Of a DNA stretch of 41,411 nt, positions 29,234 to 40,128 are shown in pieces. The stretch is taken from the NCBI GenBank assembly GCA_029289265.1, contig JARFTX010000031.1:1-41411 (forward strand). Direction: 5' to 3'. The stretch's first letter is position 1, and each line of letters begins with the position of its first letter. The notes beneath the pieces were generated by a model. The model worked only from the letters and a program-made list of their open reading frames with translations. It made no database searches and was not told the origin of the DNA. Origin of the DNA: Gammaproteobacteria bacterium (GTDB lineage Bacteria > Pseudomonadota > Gammaproteobacteria > Burkholderiales > Rhodocyclaceae). The position numbers were made by a program, and so were the translations under genes.

Positions 29234-30244
29234 TCACGGTTGCTGCGGGTCGAAGCCGGTCGCGTCGTAGATCGCCCGGATCAGCTCGGGACCGATGCGC
29301 TCGGCCATGGCCTGATGCACCGGCAGGAGCGCCGCGCGGAAGGCCGCGCGACCGGCCTCGTCGAGCACGTGGATCTCGGTGGTACCGGCCGCCCGCACCG
29401 CATCGAGGGCCCGCTCGTTCTCCTCGCGCGCGATCCGGTTGGCGTAGTCGCTCGCCTCGCGCATGGCCTGCTCGAGTTGGCGGCGGACGCCACGCGGCAA
29501 TCCGTCCCAGAACTTCTTGTTGGTGATGACCGCGTAGCCGAGATAACCGTGATCGGACACGGTGAGGTGCTTCTGCACCTCGTGCATGCGCTGGGTGTAC
29601 AGGTTGGAGTGCGGATTCTCGGTGCCGTCCACGACCCCAGCGCGCAAGGCGCCATACACGTCGGAAAACGCCATCATGTGCGGCACGGCGCCGAGCGCGA
29701 GCATTTGCGTCTCCAGCACCTTGGAGGCCTGGATGCGCATGCGCTTGCCGCGCAGGTCGTCGGGATGGCGGATCGGCGCATTGCCCGAGAACGACTTGAA
29801 ACCGTTGTCCCAGTAGGCCAGCCCCTTGATACCGCGCCCTTCGAGCGACGCCAGCAGACGCCGGCCGATGGGGCCATTGGTGACCTGCTTCAGCGCCTTG
29901 TCGTCGGCGAAGATGTAGGGCAGGTCGAAGACCTCGAACTCGCGCAGCCCCAGCGGACCGAATTTCGCGAGCGAGGGCGCGAGCATCTGCACCGCGCCGA
30001 GCTGCAGCGCCTCGAGCTCCTCGCGGTCCTTGTAGAGCTGACTGTTGGGATGGACCTCGACGCGCACCCTGCCCCCGGTGAGCGTCTCGGCGCGATCCCT
30101 GAAAAACTCCGCGGCCTTGCCCTTGGGCGCATCGGCGGCGACCACATGGCTGAAACGGATCACGATCGGGTCGGCCGCTGCGAGGCAGCTTGGCACACCG
30201 AGCGCAAGGGCCGTGAACACGGCCCACATCATGCGATACTTCAT
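29234..30244 (-). CDS. dctP: TRAP transporter solute-binding protein, DctP family
   Basis: This is a periplasmic binding protein of a TRAP system, probably for C4-dicarboxylates. The 336-residue protein has a Sec signal peptide (MKYRMMWAVFTALALG, ending near CLAAA). The mature part has family motifs: IVIRFSHVVAADAPKGKAA, the conserved arginine segment GKRMRIQASKVLETQM, and DGTENPHSNLYTQRMHEV. ATG at 30244 has AGGGGAAC upstream. No dctQ or dctM membrane subunit is adjacent: ndk follows on one side and a divergent DctS/DctR pair lies on the other. It may therefore work with membrane subunits encoded elsewhere. The ligand is inferred from the dctSR neighbours. Confidence 0.9.
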   Translation of the reverse strand: MKYRMMWAVFTALALGVPSCLAAADPIVIRFSHVVAADAPKGKAAEFFRDRAETLTGGRVRVEVHPNSQLYKDREELEALQLGAVQMLAPSLAKFGPLGLREFEVFDLPYIFADDKALKQVTNGPIGRRLLASLEGRGIKGLAYWDNGFKSFSGNAPIRHPDDLRGKRMRIQASKVLETQMLALGAVPHMMAFSDVYGALRAGVVDGTENPHSNLYTQRMHEVQKHLTVSDHGYLGYAVITNKKFWDGLPRGVRRQLEQAMREASDYANRIAREENERALDAVRAAGTTEIHVLDEAGRAAFRAALLPVHQAMAERIGPELIRAIYDATGFDPQQP

Positions 30245-30300
30245 CCATGTTCCCCTGACGCCTCACCCACCGGCACGTCGCGTCCGCCCCAGAGCGACCG

Positions 30301-30329
30301 AATATACCGTCCGGACGCCGGCCCGCCAA
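30301..30329 (-). promoter_or_regulatory. Candidate sigma-70 promoter of dctP with palindromic spacer
   Basis: The minus strand has TTGGCG, a 17-base spacer and TATATT, about 57 bases before the dctP start codon. The spacer holds the perfect 10-bp palindrome CGTCCGGACG (30308-30317), which could be an operator. It lies in the 107-base divergent interval shared with dctS. Confidence 0.5.
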
Positions 30330-30351
30330 TTCGCACCACGACCCGAACCGG

Positions 30352-32322
30352 ATGGAACGCACCGCCGCCCTCGCCCCGCCGCCCGCCGCCCTCTGGCAGT
30401 TGCGCCTGCCCTATCTGGCGCTCGCGCTGTTCCTCCTCGCAATCGCGGCGCTGGTGTGGCTCGCGCGCGCTCACGACGAAGACTCGCAACGGACCACGTT
30501 GATCAGCGACGTGCTGTGGATGGAGCAGAACCTCAATTTCCACTTCGACCACGTCGTCTCGCAATTGGCTCAGCTCGGGCCCGAGCTGGTGGTCGCCGAG
30601 ATCGCGCCACAGACCGACGCGAAACTGCGCCAGTTGCTGCGCTCGGAGCACGGCCTGGCGCGCATCTACTGGCTCGACCGCGAAGGCAAGGTGCTCAACG
30701 CGCTCCCACCGCCCAGCGACGACCACCTGATCGGCGAGGCGACCGGCGCAGTGCCGGCCGACAGCGTCTTCCGCCTCGCCCGCAGCATCGGCCGGCCGGT
30801 GTACGGCCCGGCCTACGAGGTCGCCGGTGGCGACCACCATTTCGAAGTCCATGTGCCGATCTTCACGGACGCGGGACTGATCGGCGTGACGGTCGGCGTG
30901 TATTCCCTCGACGAGCTGATCTCGCGCGAGTTGCCGTGGTGGTTCACCGAGCGCTACCGGGTCAGCGTACTCGACGCCGACGGCCGCGAGATCGCAGCGC
31001 AGTCGCGGGTGGCGCCGCACTCCGAGGCTCAGCGCGAGTACACGATGGCCTTCGATCCGCCCGGCCATGGCCTGCTCGTGCACATTGCCGCCTATCGCGG
31101 CGAAACGCGCTGGATTCCGCTGCTGCTGGTCGCCTCCATCGTTCTGCTCGGCGGCATCATCATCTGGAGCATCTGGCAGCTGCGGGTGCAGCTCGCCCGG
31201 CGCCAGGCAGCCGAACAGGCGCTGCGGGGCGAGACGCTCTTCCGCAAGGCGATGGAGGACTCGCTCCTCACGGGGCTGCGCGCGCGCGATCTGGACGGCC
31301 GCATCACCTACGTGAATCCCGCCTTCTGCCAGATGGTGGGCTTCGAGGCCGAGGAACTGATCGGGCAACTGCCGCCGATGCCGTACTGGGACCCCGAGCA
31401 CATCGACCGCACACTGGAAATTCACGACCTGATCCTCTCCGGCGGCGGGCCGCATGGCGGCGTCGAGCTGCGGCTGCGCCGAAAGGACGGGGAGCGGATC
31501 GACGTGATGATCTTCGAGGCGCCGCTCATCGATGCCGAGGGCCGCCACACGGGATGGATGGGCTCGCTGCTCGACATCACCGAGCAGAAACGCGCGCGCG
31601 AACTCGCACTCCAGCAGGAGGAGCGCCTGCAGGCGACCTCGCGTCTGATCACCATGGGCGAGATGGCCTCGACGCTCGCTCACGAGCTCAACCAGCCGCT
31701 CGCGGCGATCGCCAGCTACAACACCGGCTGCCTCAACCGGCTCGCCGACGGCGTCACCGACATCCAGGAACTCAAGGAAATCCACGACCGCATCGCCCGC
31801 CAGGCGAGTCGCGCCGGCGAGATCATCCGCCGCGTGCACGACTTCGTGCGCCGCGCCGAGCCCAAGCGCGAGCCGCTCGATCTGAATGTCGTGATTCGCG
31901 ACGCGGTCGGCCTGCTCGACGCCGATGTGCGAAAGCGCCGCATGCGCATCGAGACCGATCTGGCCGCACGCCTGCCCGAGATCGCCGCCGACCCGGTCAT
32001 GGTCGAGCAGGTGGTGGTGAACCTCGTGCGCAACGGCATGGACGCGATGGCCGACAACCCGCGCGAACGTCGCATCGTGCGAATCACCACGTTCGAGGAA
32101 GGCGGCCACGTCCTCGTGCGCGTCGCCGATCAGGGCGGTGGCATCCCCCCCGAGACCGCCCGCCGGCTGTTCGAACCCTTTTTCTCGACCAAGCAGGAAG
32201 GCATGGGCATGGGACTCAACATCTGCCGCTCGATCGCCGAGCTGCACCGCGGCCGCCTCGGGTTTGAAGCCAACCCCGAAGGCGGTACCATCTTCATCCT
32301 CTCCCTGCCGATCGAGCCATGA
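30352..32322 (+). CDS. dctS: C4-dicarboxylate-type sensor histidine kinase DctS
   Basis: This membrane sensor kinase probably detects C4-dicarboxylates or related acids and phosphorylates the response regulator that follows. The 656-residue protein has a membrane helix at about 19-39, a periplasmic sensing region of about 210 residues, a second helix at about 253-275 (IPLLLVASIVLLGGIIIW), a PAS domain (about 290-410, with ITYVNPAFCQMVGFEAEEL), the phosphoacceptor His444 in TLAHELNQPLAAI, and a HATPase domain with NLVRNGMDAM, DQGGGIP and GMGMGLNICRS. It overlaps the dctR start as ATGA. It is divergent from dctP. The name rests on architecture and context; other PAS kinases with aromatic-acid or adenylate-type signals have similar design. 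Confidence 0.88.
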   Translation: MERTAALAPPPAALWQLRLPYLALALFLLAIAALVWLARAHDEDSQRTTLISDVLWMEQNLNFHFDHVVSQLAQLGPELVVAEIAPQTDAKLRQLLRSEHGLARIYWLDREGKVLNALPPPSDDHLIGEATGAVPADSVFRLARSIGRPVYGPAYEVAGGDHHFEVHVPIFTDAGLIGVTVGVYSLDELISRELPWWFTERYRVSVLDADGREIAAQSRVAPHSEAQREYTMAFDPPGHGLLVHIAAYRGETRWIPLLLVASIVLLGGIIIWSIWQLRVQLARRQAAEQALRGETLFRKAMEDSLLTGLRARDLDGRITYVNPAFCQMVGFEAEELIGQLPPMPYWDPEHIDRTLEIHDLILSGGGPHGGVELRLRRKDGERIDVMIFEAPLIDAEGRHTGWMGSLLDITEQKRARELALQQEERLQATSRLITMGEMASTLAHELNQPLAAIASYNTGCLNRLADGVTDIQELKEIHDRIARQASRAGEIIRRVHDFVRRAEPKREPLDLNVVIRDAVGLLDADVRKRRMRIETDLAARLPEIAADPVMVEQVVVNLVRNGMDAMADNPRERRIVRITTFEEGGHVLVRVADQGGGIPPETARRLFEPFFSTKQEGMGMGLNICRSIAELHRGRLGFEANPEGGTIFILSLPIEP

Positions 32323-32930
32323 GCCCAGCCTGCGCGCACATCATCGACGACGACGAAGCGATACGCGACGCCTTGCAATGGCTACTCAAGACGCGCGACG
32401 TCGCCTGCGAGACCTGGCCAAGCGCGGAGGCCTTCCTCGACGCCGTGCAGCCCGACTGGTGCGGCTGCGCGCTGCTCGACATCCGCATGGACGGCATGAG
32501 CGGGCTCGAATGCTTCGACGTGCTGCGCGGGCGCGGCAACAGCCTGCCGGTGGTCTTCATCACCGGCCACGGCGACGTGCCGATGGCGGTCTCGGCGCTC
32601 AAGAAGGGCGCCTTCGACTTCATCGAAAAACCCTTCAACAACAGCGACGTGGTCGAGATCGTCCGCCGCGCGATGGCGGCCGATCTGGAACGCAGCCGCG
32701 AGCACTCGGCGCGCGGGGCGATCGAGGCCCGGCTCGCACTGGTCACCCCGCGCGAGCGCGAGGTGATGGACCTCATCCTCGAAGGCAAGTACAACAAGGT
32801 CATCGCCGACGAACTGAACATCTCGATGCGCACGGTCGAAGCGCACCGATCCAAGGTCTTCGAGAAGATGGAAGTGCGCTCGGCCGTCGAGCTTGCGCGC
32901 CTGCTGCAGGAACTCAAGGCCAAGGAGTGA
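32319..32930 (+). CDS. dctR: FixJ/DctR-family response regulator
   Basis: This is the partner regulator of the DctS-like kinase. The 203-residue protein has a receiver domain with acidic pocket Asp10-Asp12 and phosphoacceptor Asp54 (ALLDIRMDGMSG), the FITGHGD and FIEKPF motifs, a linker, and a LuxR-type helix-turn-helix (about 135-200, with LTPREREVMDLI-like LVTPREREVMDLILEG, NKVIADELNISMRTVEAHR). The output domain is LuxR/FixJ type, not a sigma-54 AAA activator, so control of dctP would be through a sigma-70 promoter such as that at 30301-30329. It starts within the dctS stop codon. Confidence 0.9.
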   Translation: MSPACAHIIDDDEAIRDALQWLLKTRDVACETWPSAEAFLDAVQPDWCGCALLDIRMDGMSGLECFDVLRGRGNSLPVVFITGHGDVPMAVSALKKGAFDFIEKPFNNSDVVEIVRRAMAADLERSREHSARGAIEARLALVTPREREVMDLILEGKYNKVIADELNISMRTVEAHRSKVFEKMEVRSAVELARLLQELKAKE

Positions 32931-34317
32931 GGCGATCCGGTCACGCCGCGCCGGATGCGTTCGACCGTCTCCTTGCCGGGCCGGGCGGCCAGGGCCGGGC
33001 GGGCTGGTGGCTCACGCCCGCTCCCACACCGGCCTGAACCCGACTGCGCCGGGCGGGCAGACGAACTCCGCGGCCACCCCGATCTCGCCGATCCAGGCTG
33101 CGCGGCCGTCGATCTCCAGCACGGGCAGCCTCGACCGAAGCCAGGCGGGGATGCCTTCTTCCTGGCACAGCTTGCGCAAGCTCTTTTCCGGGCGAGCCGG
33201 CCCGCGACGCAAGGCGAGGCCCTCGCGGCGCGGCACCAGCGCGACCTCGGCGGCCGTCTCGATCGCGGCACGGGCGATACCCTCGCCGACGGCCGGTTCG
33301 AAACGCACCCGCCCGCCGCCCCACGCAAGCGCAGGCTCGCCGCGCCACGGCGCGGGCTTCAGCGCAACGGTGTCGAGCGATTCCAGCCACACCCGTCCAC
33401 GATAGACGCAACAGGCGACCTGCCCCAGCGGAAGGTGGAGCGGAGCCCCGCCGGCCGCGCGCATCTGGCGCACGGCCTCGTGCAAGCGCGTCCGCGTCGG
33501 CGCCTGCGCGCCGGCCGCCCTCACGAGATGGCGCAGCAGATTGAACAGGCGCTCGTCGGCGAGGGCGAGGAGTGGCTCCCGCCGCAGGCCCGCGGCGCCG
33601 CCGCAAGCAGCCAGGTCGATGCGCGCGAGCGCGTCGAGCAAGCCCTCGGCCTCGCGAAAATGGTCCGCCGCGCGGGCAAGCGCCGGCACCGCGCCCGGCC
33701 AATCGCGCTCGATCGCCGGCAGGATGTCGTGGCGCAGTCGGTTGCGCGCGAATCGCGTGTCGGCGTTGCTCTCGTCCTCGACCCAGACGAGGCTTCGATC
33801 CCGGGCATAGGCAGCAATGTCGGCCCGCCGAAGCCCGAGCAAGGGCCGTAGCCGGCCCGGCCGGCCCGGCTCGATCGCCGTCATCGCACCCGCACCGCGC
33901 AGGCCGGTGCCGCGCAGCAGGCGAAAGAGCAAAGTCTCGGCCTGATCGTCCTGATGGTGGCCGAACACCAGCCAGTCGGCGTCGACCCGCCCGAGGGCCG
34001 CGTGGCGCGCGGCCCGGGCAGCCGCCTCCAGCCCGCGCGGATCGTCGCGCGGCACCACCACCTCGGAACAGGAAAAAGGCACTTCGAGCGCCGCACAGAA
34101 CTCCGCGCACGACGCCCGCCAGCGATCGGCCTCGGGGCTCAAGCCGTGATGCACGTGCGCGGCCATCAGACCAAAACCGAGCCGCTTCCGCTCGCCGGCC
34201 AGCGCGTGCAACAGCACGGTCGAATCGACGCCGCCGCTCAGGGCGACGCACAGGCGCGCGCCCACCCCGACACCGGCCGCGGCCAGCACCGCCGCGACCG
34301 CTTCGCGCAATGGGCGC

Positions 34318-35286
<969 letters not shown>

Positions 35287-35389
35287 CGGCCCTTTCCCTG
35301 AATGAAAGTCGAGCATTGTACTCGCTTCGCGTCTGCCCGATATTCGTCGGCGCGAGGACCGACCCGCGCGCAACCGTCCCCGAAACGGC

Positions 35390-35413
35390 TGCGGGCGCCC
35401 GCAGGCGCCCGCA
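35390..35413 (-). terminator. Possible terminator after the Bax-inhibitor-like gene
   Basis: TGCGGGCGC and GCGCCCGCA form a perfect 9-bp stem with a 6-base loop, 23 bases after the stop of the Bax-inhibitor-like gene on the minus strand. The following bases (GCCGTTTCG) have only a short T run, so strength is uncertain. Confidence 0.5.
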
Positions 35414-35435
35414 ATCTTGCCGAAAGCCGCTTCGG

Positions 35436-36101
35436 TCAGTCGCTGTTCATCACGCCCAGCAGATGCAGCAGGCTGGTGAAGAGGTTGTAGATCGATACGT
35501 ACAGGGTCACGGTCGCCATGATGTAGTTGGTCTCGCCACCGTGGATGATCGCGCTGGTCTGGTACAGGATCAGGCCCGACATCAGCAGCACGAACATCGC
35601 CGAAACCGCGAGCGAGAGCGCCGGCATCGAGAAGAAGATCGCGCCCAGGCCCGCCAGGAAGGCAACCAGGATGCCGACCATCAGGAAGCCACCCATGAAG
35701 GAGAAATCCTTGCGGGTGGTCAGCGCGTAGCCGGACAGGCCGAGGAAGATCGCCGCCGTGCCGCCCATCGCCTGCATCACGATCGCATTGCCGTTGGGTA
35801 GCGACAGGTACATCGACAGGATCGGGCCGAGCGTGAGCCCCATGAAGCCGGTCAGCGCGAACACGGACAGCACGCCATAGACGCTGTTGCGCAGCTTCAT
35901 CGTCAGGAATAGCAGGCCGAAGTAGCCGACCAGAGTGATCAAGAGCCCCGGATGCGGCAGGTTCATCGCCATCGACAGACCGGCTGTGACCGCCGAAAAC
36001 GCCAGCGTCAGCGACAGCAGGATGTAGGTATTGCGGATGACCTTGTTGGTCGCAAGCACCGAGCTCTCGGCCCGGTTCATTGTCAGGGTGCGGTTGTCCA
36101 T
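35436..36101 (-). CDS. Bax inhibitor-1/YccA family membrane protein
   Basis: This 221-residue inner-membrane protein has about seven hydrophobic segments, such as [54 protein letters not shown] and [20 protein letters not shown]. It fits the BI-1 (UPF0005/YccA) family, and the [19 protein letters not shown] region is typical. E. coli YccA interacts with FtsH and limits its activity; other members affect calcium or pH. The exact role here is unknown. ATG at 36101 has AAAGGAGG upstream. A long inverted repeat (36125-36175) lies just before that ribosome binding site. Confidence 0.92.
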   Translation of the reverse strand: MDNRTLTMNRAESSVLATNKVIRNTYILLSLTLAFSAVTAGLSMAMNLPHPGLLITLVGYFGLLFLTMKLRNSVYGVLSVFALTGFMGLTLGPILSMYLSLPNGNAIVMQAMGGTAAIFLGLSGYALTTRKDFSFMGGFLMVGILVAFLAGLGAIFFSMPALSLAVSAMFVLLMSGLILYQTSAIIHGGETNYIMATVTLYVSIYNLFTSLLHLLGVMNSD

Positions 36102-36124
36102 CTAGGCGGTTCCTCCTTTCATGT

Positions 36125-36175
36125 CGTCCGCACCCCGATCGCCTGCCTCGAGGCGAGGCGATCGGGGTGCGGACG
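36125..36175 (-). repeat. 20-bp inverted repeat in the leader of the Bax-inhibitor-like gene
   Basis: GTCCGCACCCCGATCGCCT (36126-36144) pairs without mismatch with AGGCGATCGGGGTGCGGAC (36156-36174), and one more pair closes it on the outside. The 11-base loop contains CCTCGAGG. The repeat ends about 10 bases before the AGGAGG of the next gene on the minus strand. No T run follows on either strand, so it is not a standard terminator. It could be an RNA regulatory hairpin, a protein-binding dyad or a dispersed palindromic repeat; only this copy is seen in the window. Confidence 0.85.
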
Positions 36176-36311
36176 GTTGTTGCGACAAGCCCTTGTGTTC
36201 CGGGCGTTACGCGGCACGGGCCACGAGACAAAGCGAATGCTAAGCCTAAGACTCTTCGATAATATACGAGTTCAACGAAATCTCCATCCCGTTTTGCCGA
36301 ATGGTACAGCC

Positions 36312-37220
36312 ATGCTGAACTACAAACAGCTCCACCATTTCTGGAACGTCGCCCGCGCCGGGGGCATCGTGCGCGCCAGCGAGCGCTCCGGACTCGCCCC
36401 GCAGACCTTGAGCGGCCAGGTCGCCGCGCTGGAAGGCGCGCTCGGCGTGACGCTGTTCCGTCGCCAGGGGCGGGGCCTGGCGCTGACGGAAACCGGCCAG
36501 ATGGTGCTCGGCTATGCCGAGGAGATCTTCCGCATCGGCAGCGAACTCGAGGAAGCGCTGGCCAACCGCTCCACCGGGCGTATCACGCCATTTCGCGTCG
36601 GCATTGCCGATGTCGTGCCCAAGGCCATCTCCTGGCTGCTGCTCGCCCCGGCAATGCAGCTCGACGAACCGCTGCGCATCGCCTGCCGCGAGGACAAGCT
36701 CGAGCGCCTGCTCGGCGAGCTCGCCATCCACAAGCTCGATGTCGTGCTCGCCGACAGCCCCATGCCGTCGAACATGGACGTGCGTGGCTACAGCCACAAG
36801 CTCGCGGAGTCCGGCGTCAGCCTGTTCGCGGCGCCGACGCTCGCCGAGCGGCTCGCCGGCGACTTCCCGGCCTGCCTGAACCGGATGCCGATGCTGCTCC
36901 CCGGAAGCGACGCGGCACTGCGCCGCCCGCTGCTGCGATGGTTCGAGGCGCAGCGCCTCGCGCCCCGCATCGTCGGCGAGTTCGATGACAGCGCGCTGAT
37001 GAAGTCCTTCGGCGAGGCCGGCGTCGGCATCTTTCCGGCCCCGACCCTGATCGCCGACCAGGTGTGCAGGCAGTACGGCGTGCGCTCGATCGGCGAAGCG
37101 AGCGGCGTGACCGAGTCGTTCTACGCGATCTCGGTCGAACGCCGGCTCACGCATCCGGCCACGCTGGCGATCGGGCGTGCCGCGCAGGGGGAGTCGGAGA
37201 TCAAGGACGATGCGGGGTGA
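36312..37220 (+). CDS. nhaR: LysR-family transcriptional regulator, NhaR-like
   Basis: This is a DNA-binding regulator of the LysR family, closest in look to NhaR. The 302-residue protein begins [20 protein letters not shown] and has the helix-turn-helix with [16 protein letters not shown] (about 25-60), then [15 protein letters not shown] and a substrate-binding domain. NhaR in E. coli responds to sodium and pH and activates nhaA; no antiporter gene is in the window, so its target is unknown. It is divergent from the Bax-inhibitor-like gene across a 210-base interval that contains the inverted repeat, so it might regulate that gene. The ribosome binding site before the ATG is weak. Confidence 0.88.
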   Translation: MLNYKQLHHFWNVARAGGIVRASERSGLAPQTLSGQVAALEGALGVTLFRRQGRGLALTETGQMVLGYAEEIFRIGSELEEALANRSTGRITPFRVGIADVVPKAISWLLLAPAMQLDEPLRIACREDKLERLLGELAIHKLDVVLADSPMPSNMDVRGYSHKLAESGVSLFAAPTLAERLAGDFPACLNRMPMLLPGSDAALRRPLLRWFEAQRLAPRIVGEFDDSALMKSFGEAGVGIFPAPTLIADQVCRQYGVRSIGEASGVTESFYAISVERRLTHPATLAIGRAAQGESEIKDDAG

Positions 37221-37357
37221 CGTCGCACTTCGGCGCGGTCTTGCACCGACGCAGAAGGGGCGCCGAGCGGCCACGAATCGCGGACATGCCGCGCGGTGCG
37301 CGAGCCCTCCGCCCCGTCAAGGGGCTTCGGCCATGGTCACCGAAGTCTGCTAGAATC

Positions 37358-37389
37358 GCGCCCCTTGCCGGATCGGGCAAGGAGGGCGC
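37358..37389 (-). terminator. Hairpin after tRNA-Leu(CAA)
   Basis: CCTTGCC / GGCAAGG with a 6-base loop, extended by GCGCC / GGCGC after a 2-base bulge, begins 2 bases after the CCA end of the tRNA on the minus strand. There is no U run, so it could act in 3' processing or as a weak terminator. Confidence 0.45.
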
Positions 37390-37390
37390 C

Positions 37391-37477
37391 TGGTGCCGGG
37401 AGGGGGACTCGAACCCCCACAGTGTCACCACCGGCGGATTTTGAGTCCGCTGCGTCTACCGATTCCGCCATCCCGGC
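37391..37477 (-). tRNA. tRNA-Leu (anticodon CAA)
   Basis: The 87-base gene includes CCA. Acceptor arms GCCGGGA and TCCCGGC pair. The anticodon stem GCGGA/TCCGC encloses the loop CTCAAAA, giving anticodon CAA, which reads UUG. A long variable arm (around CGGTGGTGACACTG) is present. The T arm is GGGGGTTCGAGTCCCCC. Confidence 0.97.
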
Positions 37478-37491
37478 CGGCGAAGCGACGC

Positions 37492-37521
37492 ATTATCCAC
37501 GAAGAGCCCTGCGAGCGGCAA
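37492..37521 (-). promoter_or_regulatory. Candidate promoter of tRNA-Leu(CAA)
   Basis: On the minus strand TTGCCG (37521-37516), an 18-base spacer and GATAAT (37497-37492) precede the tRNA start at 37477 by 14 bases. The element sits almost entirely in the 48-base gap between the tRNA and the divergent queA. Confidence 0.55.
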
Positions 37522-37525
37522 GCTC

Positions 37526-39690
<2,165 letters not shown>

Positions 39691-39722
39691 CCACCATTTT
39701 TCAAACCTGTCCGGAGTACAAA

Positions 39723-40043
39723 GTGTTCATTTCCAACGCATATGCGCAGGCCGCAGGCGATGCCGGCGGCAGCCTGATGGGTCTGCTGCCGCTGATCCTG
39801 ATGTTCGTCGTGCTGTGGTTCCTGATGATCAGGCCGCAGATGAAGCGGGCGAAGGAACACAAGACGATGGTCGCCGCCCTCGCGAAGGGCGACGAGGTCG
39901 TCACCCAGGGCGGCGTTGCCGGGCGCATCTCCGACCTGGGCGACAATTTCATCCGCGTCGAGGTCGCCGACAAGGTCGACATCGTCGTGCAGCGCCAGGC
40001 GGTGGTCAGCATCCTGCCCAAGGGCACGCTCAAGACCCTGTGA
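39723..40043 (+). CDS. yajC: Preprotein translocase subunit YajC
   Basis: YajC is a small inner-membrane partner of SecDF-SecYEG. The 106-residue protein has one membrane helix (about 19-37, LMGLLPLILMFVVLWFLMI) followed by the conserved RPQMKRAKEH and a cytoplasmic domain with LAKGDEVVTQGGVAGRI. The start is GTG at 39723, with CCGGAG 9 bases upstream; the typical N-terminus FISNAYAQA supports it. It precedes secD in the usual order. Confidence 0.96.
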   Translation: MFISNAYAQAAGDAGGSLMGLLPLILMFVVLWFLMIRPQMKRAKEHKTMVAALAKGDEVVTQGGVAGRISDLGDNFIRVEVADKVDIVVQRQAVVSILPKGTLKTL

Positions 40044-40044
40044 C

Positions 40045-40089
40045 GGGCCGGCGCCGACGCGCCGCGGGCGGGCTTGACAACGCCGGCCC
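40045..40089 (+). other. Inverted repeat between yajC and secD
   Basis: GGGCCGGCG (40045-40053) and CGCCGGCCC (40081-40089) are perfect 9-bp complements separated by 27 bases. It lies in the 85-base gap before secD. No T run follows. It might adjust the ratio of yajC to secD messages; it may also be chance in GC-rich DNA. Confidence 0.4.
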
Positions 40090-40128
40090 GCGGCAACTTC
40101 CGACAACCCTCGCAATGTGCCCCTCCTC

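Noticed and set aside
32931-33011. A terminator between converging dctR and tilS
   Set aside because: The interval is GC-rich with several short complementary stretches, but no convincing stem with a T run on either strand was found.
40074-40079. A TTGACA hexamer before secD as a -35 element
   Set aside because: No -10-like hexamer occurs at 16-18 bases downstream, and secD is more simply transcribed with yajC.
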